In this document: positions 8,868 through 16,543 of the stretch, piece by piece
Layout of the letters: each line of letters starts with the position of its first letter
How positions within the stretch are numbered: position 1 is the first letter of the stretch
DNA from: Falseniella ignava CCUG 37419
GTDB lineage: Bacteria; Bacillota; Bacilli; Lactobacillales; Aerococcaceae
Direction of reading: 5' to 3'
Length of the DNA: 64,000 nt
NCBI RefSeq assembly: GCF_000301055.1
Contig: NZ_JH932301.1
Location: 114,451 to 178,450, forward strand
Translations under genes and position numbers: made by a program
The notes under the pieces: model-generated
Database searches by the model: none
What the model was told of the DNA's origin: nothing
Seen by the model: only the letters and a program-made list of their open reading frames with translations

Positions 8868-10010
8868 GTGAAGTTAAATACAAAAATTTTACATGATTAT
8901 CCGGTAGTATGTCGATATACTGGGGCATCATCGATTCCAAAGTTTCAAACGTCAACGTTTAACCAAGAAAGTTTATTTGATACAGATCAAGAGTTTACCT
9001 ATACTCGTTTTGATAATCCAACCGTCCATGCGTTGGACGAAGGCTTTAAGTCGTTCTATGGAGCAGAATATGGGTTGTCTTTTGCTTCGGGGATGGCCGC
9101 CATCTCAACCGCACTTTTGCTATTTGAGGCGGGAGACCATCTGATTTTTCCAATCGAAGTTTACGGAGGGGCTTATCAATTTTCGTCGTCTATCTTGCCG
9201 AAGTATGGTATGGAAGTATCCTACGTGGATATGTCTGATATATCGAATATTGAGCGTGAAATTAAAGAAAACACCAAATTAATTTATATCGAGACACCAT
9301 CGAATCCGTTATTAAAAATTACAGATATTCAAGCGGTCGTAGCCCTAGCTAGAAAGCATGACTTAATGACCATTGCGGATAATACTTTTATGTCCTTTAT
9401 CTACCAAAATCCACTCAACTTAGGCGTAGATATTGTGATGGAAAGTGTGACGAAGTTTATTAACGGTCATAGTGATGTAACAGGAGGCTTGTTGGTTACA
9501 AATCAAGAAGCGCTCTATACCCAACTTAAGACATTACAAAAGAACCTCGGTGGTATTCTAGGGGTTGAAGATGCTTGGCTTGTTTTACGTGGTGTTAAGA
9601 CGATGGGTATTCGGATGGAACGTTCTGTCAGCAACGCACAGACGATTGCAGAATATCTTGAACAACATCCAAAAGTTGAAAAAGTCTACTATCCAGGTCT
9701 GAGATCACACACTCACCACGAGATTCAGATGCAACAAGCAACTTCAGGTGGCGCAGTATTATCTTTCAAGTTGAAAGACCAAGATGCAGTGAATCGTTTC
9801 ACGCAACATATTCAAATCCCAATTATCGCAGTGAGTTTAGGTGGAGTTGAGTCAATCATCTCTTATCCGACGACGATGTCTCACGCGTGTTTAAGTGAGG
9901 AAGAACGAATTGAACAAGGTGTTACGGATAATTTACTTCGTTTCTCAGTAGGAATCGAAGATATCGATGACTTACTCGCTGATTTAGAAGCTGCGTTAAA
10001 AGAAATATAG
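8868..10010 (+). CDS. Cys/Met-metabolism PLP-dependent enzyme (cystathionine gamma-synthase/lyase or methionine gamma-lyase family)
   Basis: 380 residues, typical of the trans-sulfuration family. The PLP lysine is about Lys196 in ESVTKFINGHSDVTGG; the phosphate-binding ASGMAAIS loop (about 74-81) and the ADNTFMS aspartate site are also present. Members make or cleave C-S bonds in cystathionine, cysteine or methionine, and this sequence alone does not separate synthase from lyase. The start is GTG with GGAGAG upstream; no ATG lies nearby. Its own terminator follows. Together with two rhodaneses and a C-S lyase elsewhere in the window it points to active sulfur amino-acid metabolism. Confidence 0.85.
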   Translation: MKLNTKILHDYPVVCRYTGASSIPKFQTSTFNQESLFDTDQEFTYTRFDNPTVHALDEGFKSFYGAEYGLSFASGMAAISTALLLFEAGDHLIFPIEVYGGAYQFSSSILPKYGMEVSYVDMSDISNIEREIKENTKLIYIETPSNPLLKITDIQAVVALARKHDLMTIADNTFMSFIYQNPLNLGVDIVMESVTKFINGHSDVTGGLLVTNQEALYTQLKTLQKNLGGILGVEDAWLVLRGVKTMGIRMERSVSNAQTIAEYLEQHPKVEKVYYPGLRSHTHHEIQMQQATSGGAVLSFKLKDQDAVNRFTQHIQIPIIAVSLGGVESIISYPTTMSHACLSEEERIEQGVTDNLLRFSVGIEDIDDLLADLEAALKEI

Positions 10011-10021
10011 TGAATGATGAA

Positions 10022-10044
10022 AGAGTCCAGTCGGGCTCTTTTTT
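10022..10044 (+). terminator. Terminator of the PLP-enzyme gene
   Basis: AGAGTCC and GGGCTCT form a short stem followed by TTTTTT, 12 bases after the stop codon. Confidence 0.75.
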
Positions 10045-10131
10045 CATATCGAATGACTCGAAAAATAATAGTTAATATATAAGAAATATTGTACGATATA
10101 AACATATAAAGATATTAATGGGGTGATCGCA

Positions 10132-10149
10132 ATGTTTTTAAATAATTGA
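10132..10149 (+). other. Possible leader mini-ORF (MFLNN) upstream of the rhodanese
   Basis: ATG TTT TTA AAT AAT TGA is preceded by GGGGTGA at 10120-10126. ATCGCAA (10126-10132), overlapping the start, is complementary to TTGCGAT (10183-10189), so the mini-ORF start could be masked in a hairpin. One of several short SD-plus-ORF leaders in this window. Could be chance. Confidence 0.3.
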
Positions 10150-10218
10150 TATCAAACTGACTTAGTTAAGTTTCGTTTAATGTTGCGATATAATTAATCC
10201 AAGTTAAGGAGATAAAAT

Positions 10219-10254
10219 ATGCGTAGAATATTGAAATGACTAGGAGTATTCATT
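10219..10254 (+). other. Interrupted signal-peptide segment of the rhodanese (in-frame TGA)
   Basis: AAGGAG followed by ATG (10219) opens a frame MRRILK, then TGA at 10237-10239, then LGVFI leading in the same frame into the annotated rhodanese start at 10255. Read through, the stretch is a textbook signal peptide: basic MRRILK, a hydrophobic core, and cleavage near IFA-ES. One G-to-A change of TGG would explain it. A second ribosome site (TAGGAG, 10241-10246) lies after the stop, so translation can restart at 10255. Confidence 0.6.
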
Positions 10255-11172
10255 ATGATGAGTAATTTATTATCGGGACAGCAGATTTTTGCAGAGTCTG
10301 TACCGAAGTTTGTTGATACAGAATGGTTAGCAGAAAATATTGAGAAAGAAAATATAAAAATTATTGATGCGACGATTATTTTTGCGAACCCAGAGGGTGA
10401 ATTTATCGAGAGTGGCTATGACTTATACTTGGAACGTCATATTCCTGGGGCAATTTTTGCCGATTTAATCGCAGCGAATGTGCAAGATGCGCCCATTCCA
10501 TTTACTTACCCTGGGGAAGAGCAAATGAAAACATTTATTGCCTCACTGGGAATTCAAGATTCTGATTACGTTGTCCTATATGATTCTGGGCCACAATATG
10601 ATGTTGACTTTAAGGCGGATAGTTGGGCATCAAGGTTAGCATGGCAGTTGGAAGCAGCAGGACTGAAACAGGTAAGTGTACTTCAAGGAGGCATTAATAA
10701 ATGGCTAGAAGAAGAGCGTCCTGTAGAGACGGGGGACAATCAACCTGAGTCCGCTCCGGAACTATCTTTACAAGAAGTAGCCGATAAATTTGTAGATCAA
10801 TCCCAAGTTATTGAGGCATTAGAAGATGATCGCTATCTCATTATTGATGTGCTTGATGAGGCACAATTTTCAGGCGAAGTTGCGCCTTTTGGTGAAGACC
10901 GTGCAGGGCATATTCCTGGAGCGAAGAATATCTTCTACGGTAGTTTAACGGATGAGTCTGGAGATTTATTAGATGAATCAATGCTTAAGGAAAGATTCGA
11001 TGAGATTGGTGCCTTAGATGAAGACAAACACGTCATTGTGTATTGTGGATTTGGTGTGGCAGCAAGTTATGTAGCCAGAGCTATCGAATCACTCGGACAA
11101 GATAACGTAAGCGTGTACGATGGTTCACTGCAAGAATGGACAGAAAATCATGATTTACCTTTGGAAAAGTAA
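10255..11172 (+). CDS. Two-domain rhodanese (thiosulfate/3-mercaptopyruvate sulfurtransferase family), signal peptide interrupted
   Basis: 305 residues from the downstream ATG. The first rhodanese domain (about 10-140) lacks a catalytic Cys, and the second ends in the active-site loop YCGFGVA with Cys264. Such enzymes transfer sulfane sulfur from thiosulfate or mercaptopyruvate to a thiophilic acceptor. As annotated, the N-terminus MMSNLLSGQQIFAES is only the end of a signal peptide whose start (10219) is separated by an in-frame TGA. An ancestral exported form is therefore likely, and the present product may be cytoplasmic or poorly made. TAGGAG eight bases upstream supports initiation at 10255. 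A second rhodanese at 44281 has no signal peptide. Confidence 0.8.
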   Translation: MMSNLLSGQQIFAESVPKFVDTEWLAENIEKENIKIIDATIIFANPEGEFIESGYDLYLERHIPGAIFADLIAANVQDAPIPFTYPGEEQMKTFIASLGIQDSDYVVLYDSGPQYDVDFKADSWASRLAWQLEAAGLKQVSVLQGGINKWLEEERPVETGDNQPESAPELSLQEVADKFVDQSQVIEALEDDRYLIIDVLDEAQFSGEVAPFGEDRAGHIPGAKNIFYGSLTDESGDLLDESMLKERFDEIGALDEDKHVIVYCGFGVAASYVARAIESLGQDNVSVYDGSLQEWTENHDLPLEK

Positions 11173-11207
11173 TTCAACAAAACATGTATATAGAGTTATG
11201 AAAATAG

Positions 11208-11240
11208 CACTTCAGTTTAAATCATGCTGAAGTGTTTTTA
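11208..11240 (+). terminator. Rhodanese gene terminator
   Basis: CACTTCAG (11208-11215) pairs with CTGAAGTG (11227-11234), followed by TTTTTATT. Confidence 0.8.
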
Positions 11241-11294
11241 TTAATCTTAAAATTTCTTTTGTGGGTGACGGTCTACGATGGCTTGATTATTTGA

Positions 11295-11704
11295 TCAGGT
11301 TTTTTCTCCTTTTTCTGTGAGACGATATCCCCGGACCGGGACGAGCTCATCCAATTGGTGATCTGTAAAGTGGGCATTAACCAATTGGTCGAGTTCAGCA
11401 CGTTTGATGGAACTCGAATATTTAGCGCCAACTTCAGTCGATAGCATCTTGAGTTGGGTCATATTGAGATGTTTTAAAGAATCCCGAGCACTATCAATAA
11501 TTACATACCCCGCTTCGATTAAGTTAGCGAGATGCAGGGGGCCATCGATGCCGTAGGTAGATTCAAAATATTTAGGGTAAACTGAATTGGTTAGAAACGT
11601 CCCAAAATGAATGCGCCATAGTAAGATAATATCAAACCTTCGGACGTCGCAATTTGATTACGCTTTGGAATGTTTTTTGTTGAATTTGATTGAGATAGAG
11701 ACAT
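11295..11704 (-). pseudogene. Frameshifted and truncated SAP-domain protein remnant
   Basis: On the minus strand a strong AGGAGGA site precedes ATG at 11704. The frame reads MSLSQSNSTKNIPKRNQI and about 18 more residues, then meets a stop just after GAFILGRF. Shifting frame at that point gives a continuous coding run (YPKYFESTYGIDGP, LIEAGYVI, LKHLNMTQLKML, RGYRLTEKGEK) to the TGA at 11295. The second part resembles the Firmicute SAP-domain proteins, with the LKxxxLKxxL helix pair and a following LTEKG motif where the parent protein would continue. Both a frameshift and loss of the C-terminal part are needed, so it looks like decay rather than a sequencing slip alone. Confidence 0.65.
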
Positions 11705-11734
11705 CGATTTCCTCCTGAAGTAATCTTCCAAGCT

Positions 11735-11775
11735 AAAAAGCTGCAGGTCCTTGACGGAGTTAGCCTGCAGCTTTT
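11735..11775 (-). terminator. Terminator of the coiled-coil protein gene
   Basis: AAAAGCTGCAGG (11736-11747) pairs perfectly with CCTGCAGCTTTT (11764-11775). On the minus strand it is followed by five T, just downstream of the 11785-12156 gene. Confidence 0.85.
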
Positions 11776-11784
11776 AACGTTAAA

Positions 11785-12156
11785 TTATTTAGTTAATTTG
11801 CGTAAATTTCGAACGAGCTTAAGACCTAATAAAGCAATCGCAATCGCATAAATATGTGAACCATGACGGTTCCAGTAATTTTGTACATTGTGGCCGACTT
11901 CGGAAGCTGTATCTTGGAAATCATAAGCATAGTCACGGCCTGTTTCAACCCAATCTTGCGCGTGGTTTCGACCTGTCTCGAACCATTGGCTCGCTTGTTC
12001 TTTGGCTTGTTGGGCTATATCCGCAGCTTCATCGCGATATTGATCGAATTTTTCTTGGGCTTCGTGCTTGGCAATGGTTTGTTTAACTTTATTTTGGCTT
12101 GTGCCGTCTTTAACAATGGATTGGATATCTTTGAATTCTTTACTTAAATCAACCAT
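11785..12156 (-). CDS. Small membrane-attached helical protein of unknown function
   Basis: 123 residues. A charged, Ala/Gln-rich helical stretch (about 15-90, with the near-repeat SQWFETGRNHAQDWVETGRD) is followed by one hydrophobic segment (GSHIYAIAIALLGLKLV) and a basic tail, so the C-terminus is probably membrane-inserted. It recalls YtxH/apolipoprotein-like stress proteins in composition, but I do not recognise a family. ATG at 12156 is preferred since AAAGGAG lies eight bases upstream; the in-frame GTG at 12165 and ATG at 12162 overlap or abut that site. Monocistronic, with its own promoter and terminator. Confidence 0.65.
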   Translation of the reverse strand: MVDLSKEFKDIQSIVKDGTSQNKVKQTIAKHEAQEKFDQYRDEAADIAQQAKEQASQWFETGRNHAQDWVETGRDYAYDFQDTASEVGHNVQNYWNRHGSHIYAIAIALLGLKLVRNLRKLTK

Positions 12157-12185
12157 CCTCATCACTCCTTTATTATAGTACTCCT

Positions 12186-12191
12186 ATTATA
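12186..12191 (-). promoter_or_regulatory. Extended -10 promoter for the small helical protein
   Basis: On the minus strand TGCTATAAT is a perfect extended -10, about 30 bases before the start codon. The -35 region is weak. Confidence 0.55.
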
Positions 12192-12412
12192 GCAGAGAAT
12201 TTATCTATCACATAATAGAATCTCTTTTGAGTCGTTGTACTTCAATTCTTAAGAATTTATTAAGATTGCGTTTTGAAGCAAGATTTTTGAGATTTTTGGG
12301 TATCTATTATTAGCAAAGGGCCAAAATAATTACCTCTGCCATCTCCCTTGCTGTGGCGCAGACAGCAACTTTTAAATTTCAGACATATATTCTTTCAAAA
12401 AATGGTCCTTGC

Positions 12413-12450
12413 AAAACGGACAATCAGGGAATGGGCTGATTGTCCGTTTT
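12413..12450 (-). terminator. mgtE terminator
   Basis: AAAACGGACAATCAG (12413-12427) pairs perfectly with CTGATTGTCCGTTTT (12436-12450), 12 bases past the mgtE stop. The remaining 12192-12412 stretch shows no gene I can support. Confidence 0.9.
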
Positions 12451-12461
12451 ATTAATGTGAA

Positions 12462-13865
12462 TTAGCTAAGAAGATGTAATAGGTTAGTAGCTAGGTTAAA
12501 GTACATAATTAACGCGAAACCGTCACAGATGGTCGTAATAAAAGGACCTGAAGCGACAGCTGGGTCAATACCAATCGCGTTGAACAAGGTTGGGACGACA
12601 CATCCAACCACTGTTGCAATGGATAATGTAATTAATAGTGAAACTCCCACAATAAAGGATAGGATGATATTTTGATACATAACAAAGGCGATAATACCAA
12701 TTGTAACGGCAGAAGCTAAGCCCATTAAAATTCCTGATAAAAATTCACGCAGGACGAGCTTGATGAAAGGTTCATCCGACTCTTCCGCTAAGGTAATACG
12801 ACGGACGGAAACAGCTAAGGATTGTGTCCCAACGTTACCAGCAGAGTCGAGGATAATTGGCATAAAGGAAGCCAGTGCTACCACTTGAGCCAAAGTCTCT
12901 TCATAAGCAGAAATTAAACTTGCAGAACCAAGTCCTAATAGAATCAGGATAATAATCCACGGAACGCGTTGCTTGGTCATGTTTAAGATGGACTTATCTG
13001 CTGAATCATCATCGTCACCGGAGATACCCGAGAATTTACGGAAGTCTTCTTCCATCTCATCTTGGATAATATCCATCACGTCGTCAACGGTGACAATCCC
13101 GACGAGTTGGCGGCTTTGATTTACAACTGGAATGGCAAGTAAGTCATAGTCTTGGATGACTTTAGCCACTTCTTCTTGGTCGACGCTGGTTTCAACGAAC
13201 TCAGGTTGCGTGTTCATAACGTTGCGGATGACTTCATTGCCAGGTGATAATAAGACATCACGAAGTGAGACAACGCCGGTTAATTGGTCGTGCTCATTGA
13301 CGACATAAATGTAGTAAATCGTCTCAGATTGACGGCCGATTTGACGCATCTGTTGGATGACTTCATCAGCTGTGTCACTTTCATGTACACGAATTAACTC
13401 GGTGGTCATAATCGAACCGGCGGTTTCCGGTGCATGCGATAGGATCGCTTCAATGTCAATTCGGTCTTCTAAGTGCATCCGGTCTAGAATATCTTCTTGT
13501 TCTTCGGGTTTAAATCCTTGAAGTAAGTCGACCACATCGTCGTCGGCTAATTCTGAGAAGACTTCTGCTAGATAAGAATCTGGTAAATATTCCAGTGCTT
13601 CTTTCTGATTGTCGACATTCATATACTCGAATAAGTCGGCGAACTCATCCGGAGTTAAGATTTGAGAGATTTTACGTTTATTCTCAGGATAGAGAATTTC
13701 GAACAACTGTGCCTGGTCGTAATCGTGAAGGCGGAGGAAAATATCACGGAATTCCTCACGGTTGCCATTCTTAACGTAACGAATCAATTGTTCGAATACT
13801 TCAGGTTCAACGTATTCTTGAACTTGAAGTTCATCATGGTGTGTATCATTGTTTGTTTGTGTCAT
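12462..13865 (-). CDS. mgtE: Magnesium transporter MgtE
   Basis: Mg2+-gated magnesium channel. 467 residues, full length. It has the N-terminal superhelical MgtE-N domain (about 20-145), two CBS domains (about 150-275, including IYYIYVVNE and LLAIPVVNQ), a connecting helix, and five transmembrane segments from about 300 to the C-terminus with the pore-region motif PIILDSAGNVGTQS. GAGGGTGA precedes the ATG. No M-box riboswitch was recognised in the short leader, so gating through the cytosolic Mg2+ sites is probably the main control. Confidence 0.95.
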   Translation of the reverse strand: MTQTNNDTHHDELQVQEYVEPEVFEQLIRYVKNGNREEFRDIFLRLHDYDQAQLFEILYPENKRKISQILTPDEFADLFEYMNVDNQKEALEYLPDSYLAEVFSELADDDVVDLLQGFKPEEQEDILDRMHLEDRIDIEAILSHAPETAGSIMTTELIRVHESDTADEVIQQMRQIGRQSETIYYIYVVNEHDQLTGVVSLRDVLLSPGNEVIRNVMNTQPEFVETSVDQEEVAKVIQDYDLLAIPVVNQSRQLVGIVTVDDVMDIIQDEMEEDFRKFSGISGDDDDSADKSILNMTKQRVPWIIILILLGLGSASLISAYEETLAQVVALASFMPIILDSAGNVGTQSLAVSVRRITLAEESDEPFIKLVLREFLSGILMGLASAVTIGIIAFVMYQNIILSFIVGVSLLITLSIATVVGCVVPTLFNAIGIDPAVASGPFITTICDGFALIMYFNLATNLLHLLS

Positions 13866-13904
13866 AGAATCACCCTCTTTTCATTTTATTTGAACATACT
13901 ATTC

Positions 13905-13933
13905 ATTATACGTTATTATCCTTTGACTTGAAA
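13905..13933 (-). promoter_or_regulatory. mgtE promoter
   Basis: Minus strand TTTCAA (13933-13928), 17-base spacer, TATAAT (13910-13905), about 40 bases before the mgtE start. Confidence 0.55.
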
Positions 13934-14025
13934 GTTGAAGCAGAATCTATTGAAAGAAAGTGATTGTACTTCAGCAGTAATTGACTTATCCTTATTAAGG
14001 AAGAGGATAATTTGGAGGAAATAAG

Positions 14026-14724
14026 ATGAAAACAATGATTCGTTATTTATTATTAATGGCTATTACGGTGCAAATCGGATTACTGAGCGTTTTCGCTCAA
14101 AATATTGAACTAAGTCAACGGGATAAAGTTGCTCAAATCGAGTTAACTCTTGAAACAAATGAAATCCAACAACAATTATTACCACCAGGCGAGTTAGAGT
14201 ATCATGAGGGCAAAGTAATTTCAGGAGAAGAAATGAAAGAATTCTATCAACACTTGTTCGAAGAAATTCGCCAACACGATCTAACAGAAGATCAATTGCT
14301 GGAATTTGCTCCCGAAGCAACTTTCGAAGAACAACAAGGGACAAAACAATCGCTCGGTTGGATAAGTATTGAAGAAGGGCAAGTAATTATCTTAAAAGCA
14401 ATGATTCAAGATGGAAAAGTGATTGGCTTTGAGCGTCAATATCGCAGTCCAAAAATGTTATTGCCACTGGGTATAACGGAAGATGAATTTAAAGAACTTT
14501 ATCAACAATTAGAGTTGAAACCGTTACTTGAGGTGTTAGGTGAACCTGAATTTATCGGCTATATGCGCGGAGAAGATTTATTGGTCTATCAATGGGGTTC
14601 TGTGAGAGAAGTTGAATCACAAGATGATGAGCTCGTTTCTATCTCTGCAATTATCGGTCATGATGACGTCGTGAAATCGGCTGAATATGTTACAGGCGCA
14701 CGACATCGTGGAATTAAAGAGTAA
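14026..14724 (+). CDS. Secreted protein of unknown function
   Basis: 232 residues. A clear signal peptide (MKTMIRYLLLMAITVQIG, then LLSVFA-QN) has no lipobox cysteine. The mature part is acidic and rich in Glu/Gln, with a repeated-looking pattern of short helices and strands and no motif I recognise. Two halves, about 25-110 and 115-215, each contain a predicted beta-rich stretch, and it could be a small SmpA/OmlA-like or DUF4947-like surface protein, but that is a guess. TTTGGAGG precedes the ATG. First of a run of three or four envelope genes (14.0-18.1 kb), each apparently with its own promoter. Confidence 0.7.
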   Translation: MKTMIRYLLLMAITVQIGLLSVFAQNIELSQRDKVAQIELTLETNEIQQQLLPPGELEYHEGKVISGEEMKEFYQHLFEEIRQHDLTEDQLLEFAPEATFEEQQGTKQSLGWISIEEGQVIILKAMIQDGKVIGFERQYRSPKMLLPLGITEDEFKELYQQLELKPLLEVLGEPEFIGYMRGEDLLVYQWGSVREVESQDDELVSISAIIGHDDVVKSAEYVTGARHRGIKE

Positions 14725-14741
14725 AATTCTAGAAAAATTCT

Positions 14742-14770
14742 TTGAAAGTTACTTGAAGCTTATGTATAAT
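14742..14770 (+). promoter_or_regulatory. Promoter for the LCP-family gene
   Basis: TTGAAA (14742-14747), 17 bases, TATAAT (14765-14770) with TG just upstream of the -10. Confidence 0.75.
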
Positions 14771-14807
14771 AGCTAAGCAATTATAGCAAGATTAGAGGAG
14801 TAACAAA

Positions 14808-15653
14808 ATGAAACAACGATTAAAGAAAATAATTTTAATGATGACACTATTAAGTTTAGGAATTGGATTGAATTTATTCGGTCCTTCAGTCTCAGCAAGT
14901 GGTGATGCATCGACTTTTTTAATTATGGGAGTCGATACGGCGGATAATATCGATACAGTTGGTAATGAGGGCGCTGGGCGTACAGATGTGATGTTGCTAG
15001 TAACTATTAGTGATACTTCGAATCGCGCGACGGTAACGAGTATTCCCCGTGATTCTTATGTGGAAGTACCAGGACATGGTACGCATAAAATTAATGCAGC
15101 CTATCCTTTAGGAGGCAGCAAGTTGTCTGTTCAGACGGTTGAGCAGTGGTTAGATATAAAGATTGATCATTATGTGACGGTGGATATGGCTGCGTTTCGT
15201 AAAGTCATTGATACGTTAGGAGGCGTGACAATCACCCCGCTAGCAACCTTTGAATTGGATGGCTATGCCTTTGAAGAAGGCGTTCCAGTCACGATGGATG
15301 GCGAGATGGCGTTAGCCTATGTCCGCGAACGAAATAATTCGGGTGGCGACTATGGACGTCAAGAACGTCAACGTCAGTTAATGTCGGCAGTTTTTGATTT
15401 AGCGCGTGATGAAATCACCGGTGTGACTCAGGCTATTGGTTTATTCCAATCACTGAGTGAGGATTTGGATACGAATCTAGGCTTAATCTCATTGACACGT
15501 CTTTTTGCGTCATATCATGATTTTAATGGGGAGATTGAGTTCCATCAATTACAAGGTGAAGGCCAATACATCGATGGGGTATACTTCGATGTGATTGATC
15601 CGACTTCGCTTGAAGAAATTAAGCAACTTATCAAAACAGAGACGGGCGAATAA
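14808..15653 (+). CDS. LytR-CpsA-Psr (LCP) family protein, apparently secreted
   Basis: 281 residues. The LCP domain starts at FLIMGVDT and carries GRTDVMLLVTI, SIPRDSYVEVPG with the pyrophosphate-binding Arg, KINAAYPLGG, the YVTVDMAAF segment and the conserved AYVRERN and GGDYGRQERQ motifs. LCP enzymes attach teichoic acids or capsule polymers to peptidoglycan from a lipid-pyrophosphate donor. Most have a fixed N-terminal membrane anchor; here the N-terminus looks like a cleavable signal peptide ending SVSASG, so this one may be released. RBS AGAGGAG. It lies in a group of secreted-protein genes. Confidence 0.88.
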   Translation: MKQRLKKIILMMTLLSLGIGLNLFGPSVSASGDASTFLIMGVDTADNIDTVGNEGAGRTDVMLLVTISDTSNRATVTSIPRDSYVEVPGHGTHKINAAYPLGGSKLSVQTVEQWLDIKIDHYVTVDMAAFRKVIDTLGGVTITPLATFELDGYAFEEGVPVTMDGEMALAYVRERNNSGGDYGRQERQRQLMSAVFDLARDEITGVTQAIGLFQSLSEDLDTNLGLISLTRLFASYHDFNGEIEFHQLQGEGQYIDGVYFDVIDPTSLEEIKQLIKTETGE

Positions 15654-15667
15654 TAAAATATTGATAT

Positions 15668-15716
15668 AAGTGGTATCTTCGTTAATTCCGTGATTTAATG
15701 AAAGTACCACTTTTTG
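15668..15716 (+). terminator. LCP gene terminator
   Basis: AAGTGGTA (15668-15675) pairs with TACCACTT (15705-15712) over a 29-base loop and is followed by a T-run. Confidence 0.6.
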
Positions 15717-15742
15717 TTATTTATCAAAGGGGAGAATCGAGA

Positions 15743-16408
15743 ATGAGAAAGAAACTATACAATTGCTTAAGAGTGGTGCTTGGGATTGGACTATTGGTAT
15801 CATTGATTCCGCAGGTTGATGCGCAAGCGCAGATAGCGAGTGGATTAGACTATGCGCCTTACACTTATTTTCTTCATTATGATTATCTTGGCGAAGGGAA
15901 TGAGTTTGCTGAGCAGCAAGTGACCTTGGAGTATGGGGTTGATTCTGAAGGTTATTATCAATTTGTAATTAATAATCCAGGAATTCGAATGGCTTATGTT
16001 TATCGAATTACTGATGATGGGGTCTATGAAGAGGCTTATTTTCCGGATGCGAAGCCCGGAGTAGATTATCGAGAAGAGGCAGATGCAAGAGATGATCAAC
16101 GTTCGTTAATTCTACCAACAGAGATTCAAATTGGCACTAAATATCAACATGGTTACCGTAAAGAACAGACCATCGAAGTGACCGATATATTGGAGCAATT
16201 TGAAGTAGGTGGCGCTCGCTACCTAAATGTGATTGAGCTCACCGTACATGACCCAGACCCAACCATCGAGCAGAAGTATTATTATGCACCAAAAGTGGGT
16301 CTCTTACTCGATCAATTTAAGACAAAGACTTCTGAGACGGATGAATATGTAGTGACCACAACTTTGAATTATTTTAGTGGTATGTCACAGCGTTTATTGG
16401 AAAAATAA
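15743..16408 (+). CDS. Secreted protein of unknown function
   Basis: 221 residues. Signal peptide MRKKLYNCLRVVLGIGLLVS ending near VDAQA; the Cys at position 8 is not in a lipobox. The mature domain is beta-rich, with GTKYQHGYRK, a central VGGARYLNVIELTV strand and YYYAPKVGLLLDQF, a pattern seen in extracellular beta-barrel-like proteins, but no named family is recognised. The ATG at 15743 has GGGGAG upstream; the longer frame from 15698 runs through the LCP terminator and has no ribosome site, so it was rejected. Confidence 0.7.
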   Translation: MRKKLYNCLRVVLGIGLLVSLIPQVDAQAQIASGLDYAPYTYFLHYDYLGEGNEFAEQQVTLEYGVDSEGYYQFVINNPGIRMAYVYRITDDGVYEEAYFPDAKPGVDYREEADARDDQRSLILPTEIQIGTKYQHGYRKEQTIEVTDILEQFEVGGARYLNVIELTVHDPDPTIEQKYYYAPKVGLLLDQFKTKTSETDEYVVTTTLNYFSGMSQRLLEK

Positions 16409-16425
16409 GGCACTTAGCTAGAAAG

Positions 16426-16454
16426 TTTAACTTTGACCTAAAATAAAGTATAAT
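16426..16454 (+). promoter_or_regulatory. Promoter for the 529-residue secreted protein
   Basis: TTTAAC (16426-16431), 17 bases, TATAAT (16449-16454), about 90 bases before the start codon. Confidence 0.6.
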
Positions 16455-16543
16455 GGGACACAGGAGTTTATGAATTTGCATGCTCCTCGTAAAAATTAAT
16501 TAAATTTATATATTATCCATGAGATTATTTAGGAGGAACACAT

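Noticed and set aside
12192-12412. A tiny minus-strand frame (MAEVIILALC) near 12340
   Set aside because: The purine-rich stretch abuts its ATG, spacing is wrong for translation and nothing else supports it.
13866-14025. M-box magnesium riboswitch upstream of mgtE
   Set aside because: The gap is only 160 bases, shared with a divergent gene, and the conserved M-box core was not seen.
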